Shown: positions 1 through 8,108 of the stretch, one piece after another
Layout of the letters: each line of letters opens with the position of its first letter
Position numbering within the stretch: position 1 is the first letter of the stretch
Made by a program: the position numbers and the translations under genes
Notes under the pieces: model-generated
The model's input: only the letters and a program-made list of their open reading frames with translations
Told to the model about the DNA's origin: nothing
The model's database searches: none
Assembly (NCBI GenBank): GCA_937148845.1
Contig: CAKZRW010000087.1
Location: 1 to 50,868 of the forward strand
Source of the DNA: an uncultured Actinomycetes bacterium
GTDB lineage: Bacteria > Actinomycetota > Thermoleophilia > RBG-16-64-13
Direction: 5' to 3'
Length of the DNA: 50,868 bases

Positions 1-1
1 G

Positions 2-298
2 GGCGGTTGGGGACCGGCTCGCTACTACCGCTTCCCAGGCTTTCGGGGGACGCTTGGCTTCATCGGCTCTATGTCTGACCATTTCTGCGCGGAGTGCAAC
101 CGCTTGCGACTTACTGCGGACGGTCGGCTTAAGAACTGCCTTTTCTCGGGTGATGAGCTCGATGTGAAGGCGGCCGTCCGGGTGCGCGACCGGGAGGGGG
201 TGCTCCGGGGCATCCGGCAGTCGCTCTCCTGCAAGACCTTTGACAAGAACCTGGTCCCCGGCCGGACTTCGCGGGGCATGTCGCAGGTAGGAGGCTGA
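2..298 (+). CDS. moaA: GTP 3',8-cyclase MoaA, C-terminal part
   Basis: This is the 3' end of a gene that begins left of the window; the frame is open from base 2 to a TGA at 296-298. The product is the C-terminal domain of MoaA, which with the radical SAM core converts GTP to 3',8-cyclo-GTP in the first step of molybdenum cofactor synthesis. The C-terminal iron-sulfur site is visible as FCAECNRLRLTADGRLKNCL, where three cysteines bind the cluster that holds the substrate. A GPARYYRF stretch and a GFIGSMSDHFC segment lie upstream, as in MoaA. The last residues (GRTSRGMSQVGG) are the usual Gly-rich MoaA tail that reaches into the active site. The MoaC-MOSC gene starts one base after the stop, so the two are probably cotranscribed and translationally coupled. 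Identification is firm. Confidence 0.95.
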   Translation, partial: GGWGPARYYRFPGFRGTLGFIGSMSDHFCAECNRLRLTADGRLKNCLFSGDELDVKAAVRVRDREGVLRGIRQSLSCKTFDKNLVPGRTSRGMSQVGG

Positions 299-299
299 G

Positions 300-1340
300 A
301 TGGAAGAAGCGCGACTGAGTCATGTGGACAGCCAGGGCGAAGCCCGTATGGTGGATGTGAGCGAGAAACTGCCCACCCGGCGCTTCGCGCGGGCTGGAGC
401 TCGGGTATGGATGGCGCCTGCGACCCTACGCCTGCTCAAAGAGCAAGCCCTGCCTAAAGGCGATGTGCTCACCGTCGCCAAAGTGGCTGGGATCATGGCC
501 GCTAAGCGTACTGCCGAGCTGGTGCCGCTCTGCCATCCCCTCTTTCTTACCCAGGTGGACCTGACGTTCAGCGTGATCGACGAGGACAGTCGGGTGGACA
601 TCGAGTGCGTCACCCGTACTGAGGAACGCACCGGCGTGGAGATGGAGGCTCTGGTGGGCGCTGCCGTTGCCGCTCTCACCATCTATGACATGTGTAAGGC
701 AGTGGACCGCGGGATGATCATCGGTGACATCCGGCTGCTGGAGAAGACGGGGGGCAAGGAGGACTACCGGCGCGAAGAGGAGACCGTGCCTCGCCAGGTC
801 GGAGAAGCGTCCAGCGGGGTCGCGGGTCCGCAGGCAGGGGCGGCTCCTGCCGGGGCTGGGCTCAGTGGTCGCGTGGTAGCCGTGAACGTCAGCGCGGGTA
901 AAGGGGAACGGAAGAAGTCACAACCGGGGGTCAAGCTTGTTGCTGAACACGGCATAGAGGGGGATGGTCACGCTGGCACCGGGCACCGGCAAGTCAGCTT
1001 GCTCGCGCAGGAGTCGATCGACAAGATGGTGGCGCTCGGTCTGAAGGTGGGACCGGGTGACTTTGCAGAGAATGTCACCACCAGCGGGCTGGAGGTGGCC
1101 AAGTTGCCCCCAGGCACGGTGCTAGAGCTAGGCGAGGCCTTGGTGGAGATCACCCAAGTGGGAAAGGAGTGCCATAGCCGCTGTGCCATCTATTACCAGG
1201 CGGGCGACTGCGTCATGCCCCGGGAAGGGGTCTTTGTGCGCGTGTTGCGAGGCGGAAGAGTAGCGCCTGGCGATACGGTGCGAGTCACGGCCTGGGGCCT
1301 TGGTCACGCTGCCGGTGAAGCTAGAGGGCAGGAAAAGTAG
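300..1340 (+). CDS. moaC: MoaC-MOSC fusion, molybdenum cofactor biosynthesis
   Basis: A 346-residue two-domain protein. Residues 1-160 are MoaC (cyclic pyranopterin monophosphate synthase): HVDSQGEARMVDVS at the start, then KRTAELVPLCHPL and the catalytic-region signature GVEMEALVGAAVAALTIYDMCKA. After a Gly/Ala-rich linker (about 160-185), residues 186-335 form a MOSC domain: LSGRVVAVNVS, GIEGDGHAGTGHRQVSLLAQES, GDFAENVTTSG, and the conserved Cys of QVGKECHSRCAIY. MOSC domains bind sulfur or molybdopterin at that Cys (family knowledge). MoaC alone is usually about 160 residues, so this is a true fusion. An upstream GGAGGCTGAG gives a short-spaced SD. It lies between moaA and a mog-type gene. 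The fused MOSC part may act in a late cofactor or sulfur-handling step; its exact role is not shown by the sequence. Confidence 0.93.
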   Translation: MEEARLSHVDSQGEARMVDVSEKLPTRRFARAGARVWMAPATLRLLKEQALPKGDVLTVAKVAGIMAAKRTAELVPLCHPLFLTQVDLTFSVIDEDSRVDIECVTRTEERTGVEMEALVGAAVAALTIYDMCKAVDRGMIIGDIRLLEKTGGKEDYRREEETVPRQVGEASSGVAGPQAGAAPAGAGLSGRVVAVNVSAGKGERKKSQPGVKLVAEHGIEGDGHAGTGHRQVSLLAQESIDKMVALGLKVGPGDFAENVTTSGLEVAKLPPGTVLELGEALVEITQVGKECHSRCAIYYQAGDCVMPREGVFVRVLRGGRVAPGDTVRVTAWGLGHAAGEARGQEK

Positions 1341-1384
1341 TCCTGACAAGGAGCGGGAAGGAAACCCCAGTAGGAGATGACCAA

Positions 1385-1969
1385 GTGAGCGGCGCCGGCC
1401 CTTTGGATCCTAGCCCTATGCATCGTCCCCCGGAAGAGACCCGGTCTGGAGAACCGCCACGGGCGGTCCCCGCGCCGCTTCGCGCTGCGGTGGTCACTCT
1501 GAGCGACAAAGCCAGTGCCGGCCTACGTGAAGATACCGCGGGTCCTCTGCTTGCCGAGCTGCTACGCGAGATGGGGGCCGTGGTAGGCAGGCTGGTGGTG
1601 ATCCCCGATGAGCAAGAGCAGATAGAGCAGGTGCTGATAGACCTGGCCGACAGTGGAGAGTACGACTTGGTGCTTACGACCGGTGGCACCGGCCTCGCCC
1701 CCCGTGACCGTACTCCCGAGGCTACGATAGCTGTGGCCGACCGCCTGGCCCCCGGCTTCGCCGAGGCCATGCGGTCGGCCTCCCTCGCTCTTACTCCCCA
1801 TGCCATGCTCAGCCGGGCCGTGTCCGCCGTGCGCAAGAGGACGTTGATCATAAACATGCCCGGCAGCCCCAAAGCCTGCCGTGAGCACTTCGCGGTGATA
1901 GCCCCTGCCCTCCCGCACGCCGTGGAGACCCTCCGGGGCGAGGCTTACGAGTGCGGTCGGAGCGGATGA
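1385..1969 (+). CDS. mog: MogA/MoaB-type molybdopterin adenylyltransferase
   Basis: A 194-residue protein of the MogA/MoaB family, which adenylates molybdopterin before metal insertion. Visible motifs are AAVVTLSDKASAGLREDTAGP near residue 33, YDLVLTTGGTGLAPRDRTPEA (the MPT-binding TTGGTG loop) near residue 95, and the C-terminal LIINMPGSPKACREHF. The GTG at 1385 is chosen because GGAG lies 7-8 bases upstream; the next ATG (1418) lacks an SD and would only shorten a Pro/Arg-rich leader of about 30 residues that is not part of the fold. The gene is the last of a moaA-moaC/MOSC-mog group, 44 bases after moaC. MogA and MoaB paralogues cannot be separated with certainty by eye. Confidence 0.9.
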   Translation: MSGAGPLDPSPMHRPPEETRSGEPPRAVPAPLRAAVVTLSDKASAGLREDTAGPLLAELLREMGAVVGRLVVIPDEQEQIEQVLIDLADSGEYDLVLTTGGTGLAPRDRTPEATIAVADRLAPGFAEAMRSASLALTPHAMLSRAVSAVRKRTLIINMPGSPKACREHFAVIAPALPHAVETLRGEAYECGRSG

Positions 1970-1991
1970 GAGGACTCAGAGCCGCGAAGAG

Positions 1992-3008
1992 TCAGAGCCG
2001 GGTGCTGGGCATCAGGGTCGAGCCCTTAAGGGCTTTGCGCTCCTTGGAAGCGTAGAGTTCGGCGTCTGCTTGCTGGAGCAAGAGCTCCGAGTCGGTGCCG
2101 TCCGCGGGGCAGGCCGAGGTGCCGAAACTGATGCTCAGGTCGACCGAGGATTCGCCCGGCCTGAGTCGGGTCTTGCTGAGGGACTCAGCAATGCGGCGTC
2201 CGACTGCTCGGGGTGAGTTCTTGTCTACCTCCGGCATGAGGATGACGAACTCGTCTCCGCCGAAACGGCAGGGGATATCCACATCGCGGATGCTGGACCG
2301 CATCAGATTGGCCAGGTGTTTGAGAGCGGCGTCTCCTGCTGCATGACCAAAGGTGTCGTTCAACCACTTCAGGTTGTCAAAGTCGAGCATGAGGAGCGCG
2401 AAAGGACGCTGGTAGCGCTTATAAAGCTCCACGTGGCGCTCCAGTTCCTGTTCCAGATAACGACGATTATGCAAGCCCGTGAGGATGTCGGTGTGGGCGA
2501 GCCGGTCCAGCTCGGCACTCGACTGCTCGTGGTAAGCCTCGGCAGCCGAGGTCAGGATTCGCCGCAGCCCAGCCCGCAGCACTTTGACCAGGCGCAGTAC
2601 CTCACGGTCCTGTTGGCGCAGTCCCTGGGCCACCTGGTCCCAGATGGCTTCCTCTAACGCATCCAGGCTCTCGGCCAAGGCTCCCAGAGAGCCCGTCCCT
2701 TCTCGCTGAAGGAGACCGAGAGCGGCTGCCTGTTTGTAGTAGATGCCGCCGGGATCGAACTCGGAGAGGCTTTGTCTAGTGGCTAGGCAATCGGCCAGGC
2801 CCTGGATCAGCTCCAGTGAAGTGCGCACGCTTTCCTGGGTGGGAAATCTCTCCAGCGCTTCGACATCGTCGATGCTACTGATCAACCGGTTGAGCCATTC
2901 CCGGGTGATGTCCAGTTTGCGCTCTTCCAGGATGCGGGCAGCCTTCTGGAGGACCGCGCCAGGCTCAGTCATTTCCGTGGATTCCTGCGGCCGATCACCC
3001 TGGGACAC
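1992..3008 (-). CDS. Diguanylate cyclase (GGDEF) with RsbRD-like N-terminus
   Basis: A 338-residue cytoplasmic protein. The C-terminal GGDEF domain (about residues 170-330) begins HTDILTGLHNRRYLEQ, has the DNLKWLNDTFGHAAGD metal/GTP region, and carries an intact RFGGDEF active site near residues 247-253. RDVD precedes GGDEF by five residues, so the inhibitory I-site (RxxD) is also present: this should be an active, product-inhibited c-di-GMP synthase. Residues 10-150 are helical (ARILEERKLDITREWLNRLISSIDD...) and resemble the RsbRD N-terminal type sensor domain; this is inference. The start is GTG at 3008, with AGAGGT six bases upstream; a later ATG at codon 13 is possible. It is convergent with the mog gene and divergent from the glycosyltransferase. 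No partner EAL or PilZ protein is in the window. Confidence 0.9.
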   Translation of the reverse strand: MSQGDRPQESTEMTEPGAVLQKAARILEERKLDITREWLNRLISSIDDVEALERFPTQESVRTSLELIQGLADCLATRQSLSEFDPGGIYYKQAAALGLLQREGTGSLGALAESLDALEEAIWDQVAQGLRQQDREVLRLVKVLRAGLRRILTSAAEAYHEQSSAELDRLAHTDILTGLHNRRYLEQELERHVELYKRYQRPFALLMLDFDNLKWLNDTFGHAAGDAALKHLANLMRSSIRDVDIPCRFGGDEFVILMPEVDKNSPRAVGRRIAESLSKTRLRPGESSVDLSISFGTSACPADGTDSELLLQQADAELYASKERKALKGSTLMPSTRL

Positions 3009-3181
3009 CCATGGACCTCTTTGCGAGAAGAACCAAAACGTGCACTCATTCTACAATCATCGCGCTGAGCGTGCAAGAACCATCGCTTCCCCCCTCTGCT
3101 ACTATTCTATCGGAAGGCCGGTAGGGGAAGAAGCTCACCGCGGCGCCAGATGCGGTGTACGGTTCACAGGTGGGAGAAGGG
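3009..3181. promoter_or_regulatory. Divergent intergenic region
   Basis: 173 bases separate two divergent genes and must carry both promoters. TACTAT followed by TCTATC near 3098-3110 is a possible + strand -10 region; on the other strand TAGAAT near 3049-3054 is a possible -10. A clear SD (GGGAGAAGG, 3172-3180) precedes the ATG at 3182. No convincing -35 boxes were seen. Confidence 0.3.
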
Positions 3182-4282
3182 ATGAAGATCGGTTTCGACG
3201 CCCGCGTCATGCGATACCGCGGCATCCGTACCTACTCTCGCAACCTCTTGCGCCACTTCGCCGCCTCGGGGCTCGAAGTCGTAGTCTTCTGCCAAGACCA
3301 GGAGAAAGAGGCGCTTCCTTGGGCCGAGAGTCTCTCTCTAGTGTCGGCCAACCTAGACCCCTTGGCTCCACACACCGGCAAGGCCTTCCGCACCTTGGTG
3401 GAAAAGAGTGGGGTCGACCTGCTCCATGTGCCGAGTCCGTGGGCACCAGTGCCCTTGACGGTGCCGCTCGTCGCCACCGTGCACGATGTGACGCCGCTCT
3501 TGTACCGGCGCAGTCTCCCGCCGATTCTTCGCTTTCGGTATAAGCGTCGACTGGAACAAGTGCTCCGGGAAGCCCGGCACATCATCACGGTTTCGAACAT
3601 CTCTCTTTCGACCCTGATCGCTTATGGCGGAGTCGATCCGGCCAAGGTGAGTGTCATCCACAACGGGGTTTCCGAGCGCTTCCGGCCCGACGTCTCTGCC
3701 GAGGCTCGTGCTGCCGTGCGGCATAGGTACTTCCTACCCGAGCGGTTCGTGTTCTGGGCCGGGGACTTCCGACCCGAGAAGAACCTCTCGTTCTTGATCG
3801 AGGCCTGGGCTCGTCTCTACGCCCGCTCTCCCGACATTCCGGCCTTGGTGTTGGCCGGTAGTCAGACCGGCGAGTACCGGAAGCTCAAGAAGGAGGTGGA
3901 GAAGCGGCGGTTGGGCTCCCGAGTACTCTTCCCCGGTCTGATCCCTGACGAGGACATGCCCGCCGTCTACTCGGCCGCCACGCTCTTCGTATTCCCCTCT
4001 CTCCATGAAGGTTTCGGTCTGCCGCCCCTGGAGGCCATGGCTTGTGGGACGCCCTGTGTGGTGTCGGACTCCTCTTCTCTACCCGAGGTCACCGGTCCAG
4101 CCGCGCTGCGCTTCAATCCCACTTCCCTAGAACAGTTTGAGGACTGTGTGCTGCGAGCGCTGAACGATTGCGAGCTGTACGAGGGTCTGCGGGAGGCTGG
4201 CCTTCGCTGGGCGGCCAACTTCGTCTGGGAGAGAGCAGCCGAACAGACGATCCGCATTTACGAGCGGGTGCTCCGCGCCTAA
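3182..4282 (+). CDS. GT4-family glycosyltransferase
   Basis: A 366-residue GT-B glycosyltransferase of family GT4. The N-terminal half (MKIGFDARVMRYRGIRTYSRNLLRHF) has the Gly-rich acceptor-side start seen in mannosyltransferases of this type. The C-terminal half holds VFWAGDFRPEKNLSFLIEA, VLFPGLIPDEDMPAVYSAA and the nucleotide-sugar EX7E motif in HEGFGLPPLEAMACGTPCV near residue 275. The ATG at 3182 is chosen because GGGAGAAGG sits directly upstream; an in-frame GTG at 3155 has no SD and adds nine residues. The donor and acceptor cannot be told from sequence; an envelope or glycolipid sugar transfer is the likely role. It is 14 bases from the ubiD-type gene and may share its transcript, although no functional link is obvious. 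Confidence 0.9.
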   Translation: MKIGFDARVMRYRGIRTYSRNLLRHFAASGLEVVVFCQDQEKEALPWAESLSLVSANLDPLAPHTGKAFRTLVEKSGVDLLHVPSPWAPVPLTVPLVATVHDVTPLLYRRSLPPILRFRYKRRLEQVLREARHIITVSNISLSTLIAYGGVDPAKVSVIHNGVSERFRPDVSAEARAAVRHRYFLPERFVFWAGDFRPEKNLSFLIEAWARLYARSPDIPALVLAGSQTGEYRKLKKEVEKRRLGSRVLFPGLIPDEDMPAVYSAATLFVFPSLHEGFGLPPLEAMACGTPCVVSDSSSLPEVTGPAALRFNPTSLEQFEDCVLRALNDCELYEGLREAGLRWAANFVWERAAEQTIRIYERVLRA

Positions 4283-4296
4283 GGAAAGACCTGACG

Positions 4297-5766
4297 ATGA
4301 ACGATCTCAGGGACTTCATCAAGGTCCTCGCGAAGGAGGGCCAACTCAAGGTCATCGACACGCCTGTAGACCCTCGACTCGAGATCACCGAGATCGCCGA
4401 CCGTGTGGTCAAACGCGGCGGTCCGGCGCTTCTTTTCGTAAGGCCTCGGGGCCACTCCGTCCCGGTGCTCATAAACCAATTCGGCACGGCGGGACGCATG
4501 GCTTTGGCTCTGCGCGTGGGGTCTTTGGAGGAGCTCTCTGCGCGGATCGAGGCGTTTGTGGCCCTGGGACCCCTCGAGGGACTTCGTGAGAAGCTGGCGA
4601 CTCTGCGTCGGCTGAAGGATCTCGCGGGGCTATCGCCTCGCCGAGTGCGGAAGGGATCTTGTCAGGAGGTGGTCCTCACCGGTCATCAGGTTGATTTGGG
4701 ACAGCTCCCCGTCCTTCAGTGTTGGCCGCTGGATGCCGGCCGCTATATCACCCTGCCTCTGGTCTTCACACGCGACCCAGAGACGGGCCGACGCAACGTG
4801 GGTATGTACCGGCTGCAAGTGTTCGACCGTAACACCACTGGGATGCATTGGCATCTCCACAAGGACGCCGCTGAGCATTTCCGGGGCTGTGGAGGCAGGC
4901 TGGAGGTGGCCGTCGCCATCGGGACCGATCCCGCGCTCACTTATGCTGCTACGGCTCCGCTGCCAAGACAAATCGACGAGATGCTCTTTGCTGGCTTTCT
5001 ACGGGGCAAGCCGGTGGAGATGGTCGCCTGCAAGACAGTGGACTTGGAAGTCCCGGCGCACGCGGAGATCGTGCTCGAGGGCTATGTTGACGTGGACGAA
5101 CGGCGTCGAGAAGGACCTTTCGGCGACCACACCGGTTACTACTCACTAGCCGATGACTATCCTGTTTTCCACGTGACCGCGCTTACCCATCGGCGCGATC
5201 CTATCTACGCCACCACCATCGTGGGACAGGCTCCCATGGAGGATGCTTATCTGGGTAAGGCCACCGAGCGCTTGTTCCTACCCTTGCTCCGGCTGATGGC
5301 TCCTGAGGTGGTCGACTTGGATCTGCCCAAGGAAGGTGGCTTTCACAACTGTGTCCTGGTCTCGATCAAGAAGAGCTACCCGCTGCACGCTCGCAAAGTG
5401 ATGCATGCGCTGTGGGGGACCGGCCAGCTCCAGTTCTCGAAGTGCATCGTGGTGGTCGACGGAGAAGTCGACGTCCACGACTACGCGCAGGTGGCCTGGC
5501 GCGTGCTGAACAACGTGGATTGGAAGCGCGATATCGCCGTGGTGGAAGGGCCACTGGATGTTCTCGACCACTCTTCGCCCCATCCTCTTTGGGGCGGAAA
5601 GATCGGTATCGACGCCACCCGCAAGTGGCCGGAAGAAGGACATGGTCGCGAGTGGCCCCCTGATGTGCAGATGTCGAATGAGGTCAAGGCGCGCATCGAC
5701 CAGCTGTGGTCCTCTCTGGGGTTGGAGGAAGCCTTGGGGGCGCGACCGGGAGCGCGCTCGGTTTGA
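4297..5766 (+). CDS. ubiD: UbiD-family decarboxylase (probably menaquinone MqnL)
   Basis: A 489-residue UbiD-family prenylated-FMN-dependent decarboxylase. It starts MNDLRDFIKVLAKEGQL, as the family does, with AAGGA about 11 bases upstream; the reading frame extends further 5' but that part overlaps the glycosyltransferase. Family signatures include the N-terminal LEITEIADRVVKRGGPALLF, the central NVGMYRLQVFDRNTTGMHWHLHKD (flavin and metal region), the EIVLEGYVD...RREGPFGDHTGYYS catalytic Glu-Arg-Glu region, and KCIVVVDGEVDVHDY. Length matches E. coli UbiD. A UbiA-type and a UbiE-type gene follow at once, and mqnE/A/C lie nearby, so the likely substrate is a prenylated 1,4-dihydroxy-6-naphthoate (the MqnL step). 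The UbiX-type flavin prenyltransferase it needs is not in the window. Confidence 0.92.
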   Translation: MNDLRDFIKVLAKEGQLKVIDTPVDPRLEITEIADRVVKRGGPALLFVRPRGHSVPVLINQFGTAGRMALALRVGSLEELSARIEAFVALGPLEGLREKLATLRRLKDLAGLSPRRVRKGSCQEVVLTGHQVDLGQLPVLQCWPLDAGRYITLPLVFTRDPETGRRNVGMYRLQVFDRNTTGMHWHLHKDAAEHFRGCGGRLEVAVAIGTDPALTYAATAPLPRQIDEMLFAGFLRGKPVEMVACKTVDLEVPAHAEIVLEGYVDVDERRREGPFGDHTGYYSLADDYPVFHVTALTHRRDPIYATTIVGQAPMEDAYLGKATERLFLPLLRLMAPEVVDLDLPKEGGFHNCVLVSIKKSYPLHARKVMHALWGTGQLQFSKCIVVVDGEVDVHDYAQVAWRVLNNVDWKRDIAVVEGPLDVLDHSSPHPLWGGKIGIDATRKWPEEGHGREWPPDVQMSNEVKARIDQLWSSLGLEEALGARPGARSV

Positions 5767-5771
5767 ATCAC

Positions 5772-6629
5772 ATGCTTCTTACCTACGCCCGCCGTTTTGT
5801 GCGGCTTATCAAGTTCGAACACTCGGTTTTCGCTCTGCCCTTCGCTTACTCGGCGGCCTTCCTTGCTGAACTGCGTGTCCCCGGTTTCTGGCGTCTGTTT
5901 TGGATAACCGTGGCCATGGTGGCGGCCCGCAGCTTCGGCATGGCCATCAACCGGCTGATCGATGCGGAGATCGACGCTCGCAATCCGCGCACGGCGGGAC
6001 GCGAGCTTCCCGCGGGGCGTCTCAGTCGGCGCCAGGTGTGGATATTCGCCCTGGTTTCGCTGGCCGTGCTCGTGGGAGCCACCTTCAATCTTCCCGTGAT
6101 CACCCGGTACTTGTGGCCGGTGGTAGTCATCCCGATGGTGATCTACCCCTACACGAAGCGGTGGACCTGGAGCTGCCACCTCGTCCTGGGTCTGGCGGAC
6201 GGCCTGGGACCGGCGGGAGCCTGGGTAGCGGTGACCGGCGTGGTGAGTTGGGAACCGTTCCTACTTGGGATTGGGGTGGGCCTATGGATCGCGGGTTTCG
6301 ATGTGATCTATGCCTTCATGGATATCAAGGTAGACAGGGAGCAGGGTCTGCATTCGATCCCCGCCGATTTCGGGGAACGTTCGGCTTTGTGGGCTACGAG
6401 GCTGTTGCATTCGGGGGCTGTGGTCCTGCTGCTGGGCACGGGCCTCGTGCAGGGGGCTGGTCCCCTCTACTATCTGGGGGTGGGGGTATGTGCAGCTCTT
6501 CTTGCCTATGAGAACTGGCTGATGCGGCGGGCTGAGCTCGAGAAAGTAGGCGTGGCCTTCATGACCATGAACGGCATCATCAGCGTGGTGTTCTTGTTCT
6601 TCACCACTCTCAGTCTGTTCCTGCCGTGA
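5772..6629 (+). CDS. mqnP: UbiA-family prenyltransferase (probably MqnP)
   Basis: A 285-residue polytopic membrane protein of the UbiA superfamily, attaching a polyprenyl chain to the aromatic menaquinone precursor. Both Asp-rich Mg-diphosphate motifs are present: NRLIDAEIDARNPRT near residue 60 and DIKVDREQGLHSIP near residue 184, followed by FGERSALW. About eight hydrophobic segments alternate with short loops. The ATG at 5772 comes 5 bases after the ubiD stop; there is no good SD, so coupling to ubiD is likely. An in-frame ATG at 5706 lies inside ubiD and would add unrelated residues. Context (UbiD-type before, UbiE-type after, mqn genes nearby) supports the MqnP assignment over 4-hydroxybenzoate prenylation, but substrate choice is inferred. 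Confidence 0.9.
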   Translation: MLLTYARRFVRLIKFEHSVFALPFAYSAAFLAELRVPGFWRLFWITVAMVAARSFGMAINRLIDAEIDARNPRTAGRELPAGRLSRRQVWIFALVSLAVLVGATFNLPVITRYLWPVVVIPMVIYPYTKRWTWSCHLVLGLADGLGPAGAWVAVTGVVSWEPFLLGIGVGLWIAGFDVIYAFMDIKVDREQGLHSIPADFGERSALWATRLLHSGAVVLLLGTGLVQGAGPLYYLGVGVCAALLAYENWLMRRAELEKVGVAFMTMNGIISVVFLFFTTLSLFLP

Positions 6630-7453
6630 GCCGCCTGGAGATCATGAGCCGCTGTCTGGGTACCATGACTCGCCGCCTGGCTGCTGGCGGGCGGTACGAC
6701 TTGGAGCAGGAGCTCTCCTCCTGGCTAGCCTCGTGGTTGAGGCTGCCAGCGGTCGATGCCTCCCCCGAGCCTGGGCGGGTGATCCGCATGTTCGACGAGA
6801 TCGCCCGTACTTATGACCGTCTGAACGACGTGATGACCGCAGGACTCCACCACCGCTGGCGGGAGCTTGGGGTGCTGGTAGCCCAGGTCAAGCCAGGCGA
6901 CACTGTTCTCGACGTCTGCTGCGGCACGGGGGACTTCGCCTTCGCCTTGCGGCGAGCTGTCGGCAAGGAAGGACGGGTGGTGGCCGTGGATCTCTCCGCG
7001 GAGATGCTCACCGTGGCCAAGGAGAAGTGCGGCCGTAATCAGCTCCACGTGGATTTCGAACTGGCGGATGCGCTAGCTTTGCCCTTCCCGGACCGCAGCT
7101 TCGCTGCTTGCACCGTGGGGTTCGGGGTCCGCAACCTCCCGGACATCGTCCGCGGGTTCAGAGAGATGAGACGGGTCTGCCGAGAAGGGAGCAAAGTGGT
7201 GTGCCTTGAGATCACTCAGCCGCAGATCCCCGTGTTCCGCGAGTTCTACGGGCTCTGGTTCAGAGGCGTGGTGCCCCGCCTCGGCAGTCTTTTGGCTGGT
7301 GACCGCACGGCCTACAGCTACTTGCCTGCGTCGGTGGCCCGCTTCCCTGACCCAGAGAGGTTGAAGAGCCTGATGGAGCAGGCCGGCCTGCGCAACGTCC
7401 GCTACGAGATACTGGCGGGCGGCATCATCGCCCTTCACCACGGAGTCGCCTGA
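6626..7453 (+). CDS. ubiE: UbiE/MenG demethylmenaquinone methyltransferase
   Basis: A 275-residue SAM-dependent C-methyltransferase for the last step of menaquinone synthesis. Motif I VLDVCCGTGDFA (about 95-106), the acidic VVAVDLSAEML, the family signature VGFGVRNLPDIVRGFREMRRV and the C-terminal AYSYLPASVARFPDPERL are all present. UbiE is normally about 230-250 residues; here about 50 extra residues (MSRLEIMSRCLGTMTRR...) precede the conserved MFDEIARTYDRLND. The GTG at 6626 overlaps the upstream TGA (GTGA), which supports coupled initiation; a start nearer 6779 cannot be excluded. It ends the ubiD-mqnP-ubiE unit and is followed by a GC-rich hairpin. Confidence 0.92.
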   Translation: MSRLEIMSRCLGTMTRRLAAGGRYDLEQELSSWLASWLRLPAVDASPEPGRVIRMFDEIARTYDRLNDVMTAGLHHRWRELGVLVAQVKPGDTVLDVCCGTGDFAFALRRAVGKEGRVVAVDLSAEMLTVAKEKCGRNQLHVDFELADALALPFPDRSFAACTVGFGVRNLPDIVRGFREMRRVCREGSKVVCLEITQPQIPVFREFYGLWFRGVVPRLGSLLAGDRTAYSYLPASVARFPDPERLKSLMEQAGLRNVRYEILAGGIIALHHGVA

Positions 7454-7892
7454 CCAGCCCCCGGCCTACTGGGGGCTGCTGGACCGAAGCGTCGCCAACA
7501 GGGTCGGGAAAGCAGCGCCCAGGCTGGTCGGCGACAGCCAGGGTCTCGTCTCCTAGCTCAACAAAGGAGTCGCCCCACTCGCGTTCCAAGAGGGCGTAGG
7601 CAGTCGCGGAACTCTCCTCTAGAGTCTCGCCAGCATCCAAGATCAGCTAGTGGAGCTCGACGGTGGCGTAAGAGCCGGTCAGCTGGAGACGCAGAAGAAG
7701 GCTGGGCTGGAGATGGCGGACCAGCGGCCACTGGGCTGGTTTCTCGCTCTGCACTGGCTCCCAGCCCGCCAGCCACTCAAAGGCTATGCCGCTTTCCTCC
7801 CAGTGACCGCGTCCGCTGGTCGTCGTGGTGTCCGACGGCTGCGTAGTACTTTCTGGCTCAGAAGTGGGTCCCTTGTCACTAGGGGGGTCCAC
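7425..7892 (-). pseudogene. Possible decayed exported-protein gene
   Basis: The 650 bases between ubiE and the histidine kinase hold no intact gene. On the - strand one frame reads as protein from 7892 to 7425 with a single TAG at 7647-7649. The part before the stop has a Thr/Ser/Pro-rich linker (TSEPESTTQPSDTTTTSG) then GIAFEWLAGWEPVQSE; the part after it reads LILDAGETLEESSATAYAL, then EWGDSFVELGDETLAV. A Thr/Ser linker before a small globular domain is common in actinobacterial lipoproteins, but no signal peptide or lipobox is found upstream in this frame, and the 3' end runs into ubiE. I read it as a gene remnant; the function is unknown and chance openness cannot be ruled out. Confidence 0.3.
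7455..7478 (+). terminator. GC-rich hairpin after ubiE
   Basis: CAGCCCCC (7455-7462) and GGGGGCTG (7471-7478) form a perfect 8-bp stem with an 8-base loop, two bases after the ubiE stop. No T-run follows, so it may be a weak or factor-assisted terminator. Confidence 0.5.
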
Positions 7893-8108
7893 AGGCCGTC
7901 TGACGCAGAATCGCTAGAGCTGTGCCTCGCTCCCCCGTTCACCAGGAACCCTCTTGGCGCGGGCCGCTTCTGCCGATATTGAACGTCGAACCCGCACAGC
8001 TACTTTTAAGGCGCGAAAAGGATTGGGACCACCGAAGAAGAAACAGCTACTTACGCCCCAGTAGCGTGACGGTTAGAGGCGGCGCCTAGCTGGAGGTCCT
8101 GCAGGCTT

